From: Rhodospirillales bacterium
GTDB taxonomy: Bacteria; Pseudomonadota; Alphaproteobacteria; BOG-932; Roseiterribacteraceae
Length of the DNA: 64,000 nucleotides
Assembly: GCA_003165335.1 (NCBI GenBank)
Contig: PLTD01000175.1
Coordinates: 1 to 64,000 of the forward strand
Direction: 5' to 3'
Part shown: positions 63,460 to 64,000 of the stretch, one piece after another
Layout of the letters: each line of letters begins with the position of its first letter
How positions within the stretch are numbered: the first letter of the stretch is position 1
Translations under genes and position numbers: made by a program
The notes under the pieces: generated by a model
Database searches by the model: none
What the model was told of the DNA's origin: nothing
The model's input: only the letters and a program-made list of their open reading frames with translations

Positions 63460-64000
63460 ATGAATGTCATGACGGGGAATATTTCGACCGACGGCTCCAG
63501 CGCCTGGGGCACCCGTTATCCGTTCCACCCTTATCCGACTGGCTGGTTCATGGTCGGCTTCTCTGAGGATGTCGCGCCCAAGGGCGTGAAGCCCCTGCGC
63601 TATTTTGCGCGCGACCTGGTGCTGTTCCGTACCGAGGAGGGCAAGGCCGTGGTCGCCGACGCGCACTGCCCGCATCTGGGCGCGCATTTGGGTTATGACA
63701 GCAAGGTCGAGGGCGACACGATCACCTGCCCGTTCCACGCTTGGCGCTATAACAGCGCCGGCAAATGCGTCCATGTGCCCTTCACCAAGATGATCCCGCC
63801 CCAGGCACGGATCAACGTGTGGCCGACGGTTGAACGGAGCGGCATAATCTTCGCCTGGCATGACCTGGACGGGCGCGAGCCCTCCTGGCAGCTGCCGGAT
63901 TACGACGAGAGCACGCGGCGCGAGGGCACCGGCTTCCACCGGCTGCATGACGATTTCGGCGGCGCGCATCCCCAGGATATTTTCGAGAATGCGGTCGATT
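63460..64000 (+). CDS. Rieske [2Fe-2S] oxygenase, KshA-like (cut by window end)
   Basis: The first 180 codons of a Rieske oxygenase; the gene continues past the window, which is why the ORF track misses it. TRYPFHPYPTGWFMVGF leads into the Rieske domain: CPHLGAHLGY and CPFHAW (CxH...CxxH). The CPHLGAHLG and ITCPFHAWRY style, and the start MNVMTGN...WGTRYPF, are most like 3-ketosteroid 9-alpha-hydroxylase (KshA) and related sterol-type oxygenases. The catalytic iron domain has just begun (GGAHPQDIFENAVD). Start ATG at 63460, 61 bases after the PQQ gene, so probably co-transcribed. Substrate inference is weak. Confidence 0.9.
   Translation, partial: MNVMTGNISTDGSSAWGTRYPFHPYPTGWFMVGFSEDVAPKGVKPLRYFARDLVLFRTEEGKAVVADAHCPHLGAHLGYDSKVEGDTITCPFHAWRYNSAGKCVHVPFTKMIPPQARINVWPTVERSGIIFAWHDLDGREPSWQLPDYDESTRREGTGFHRLHDDFGGAHPQDIFENAVD

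Noticed and set aside
63409-63969. 186-residue minus-strand ORF at the window end
   Set aside because: Antisense to the Rieske oxygenase, whose CxH/CxxH motifs are clear on the plus strand.
1-64000. CRISPR arrays, insertion sequences, prophage or integrase genes
   Set aside because: No regularly spaced direct repeats, transposase motifs or phage structural genes were seen by reading both strands.

Overview
The window reads as chromosomal DNA of an alphaproteobacterium, most likely from the order Sphingomonadales. The evidence is gene content and order: a heparinase II/III-like gene between purH and rpe, next to rsmB and an SDHAF4-type (DUF1674) gene; ybaB-dnaX with a small SRP RNA directly upstream; an HpnN-type hopanoid RND protein; and a dispersed load of glutathione transferases, TauD-like dioxygenases and Rieske oxygenases. 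This is inference from recognised families; no database was searched. No rRNA, complete tRNA, insertion sequence, prophage or CRISPR array was seen.

Layout. 1-11 kb: housekeeping genes (FolM-like SDR, uvrC, DUF1643, pgsA), a large GH17-GT2 beta-glucan synthase, ilvA and typA. 11-21 kb: accessory metabolism, with a Tat-exported dienelactone hydrolase, a TauD-like dioxygenase convergent with an amino-acid permease, an aminotransferase, a decayed HigBA locus, an SDR/FAH/GST cluster, and a sulfite-oxidase-like molybdoprotein with its cytochrome c. 21-32 kb: core genes (purH, heparinase-like, rpe, rsmB, SDHAF4, xth, ybaB-dnaX-SRP RNA, epoxide-hydrolase-like, nudC). 32-36 kb: aldo/keto reductase, a second TauD and an SDR. 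36-43 kb: pheA-kdsB, a membrane cytochrome c, hisN-like phosphatase, a FlaA1/CapD-type sugar-nucleotide enzyme and a soluble lytic transglycosylase. 43-57 kb: GSTs, a Rieske oxygenase, a MATE exporter, intracellular PHB depolymerase, cupin, HpnN, a DUF72 pseudogene, a cytosolic-carboxypeptidase-like M14 enzyme and a fatty acid desaturase. 57-64 kb: cspA, then a catabolic-looking divergon (tetR, MDR reductase and acyl-CoA carboxylase beta on the minus strand; PQQ dehydrogenase and a KshA-like Rieske oxygenase, cut by the window end, on the plus strand).

How genes may work together. The 57.9-64 kb block looks like one inducible pathway for an alcohol or terpenoid/steroid-like substrate: a near-consensus promoter ahead of the PQQ enzyme carries a palindrome in its spacer, as expected for control by the adjacent TetR. 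PHB turnover is represented by phaZ and a 3-hydroxybutyrate dehydrogenase 31 kb apart, and both have a TGC-N3-GCA palindrome upstream, the kind of site reported for PhaR.

The most unusual features are two redox proteins that keep their family fold but lack the cysteine that binds the metal: Glu in place of the molybdenum-binding Cys in the sulfite-oxidase-like protein, and Asp in place of the type-1 copper Cys in the cupredoxin domain fused to the PQQ dehydrogenase.
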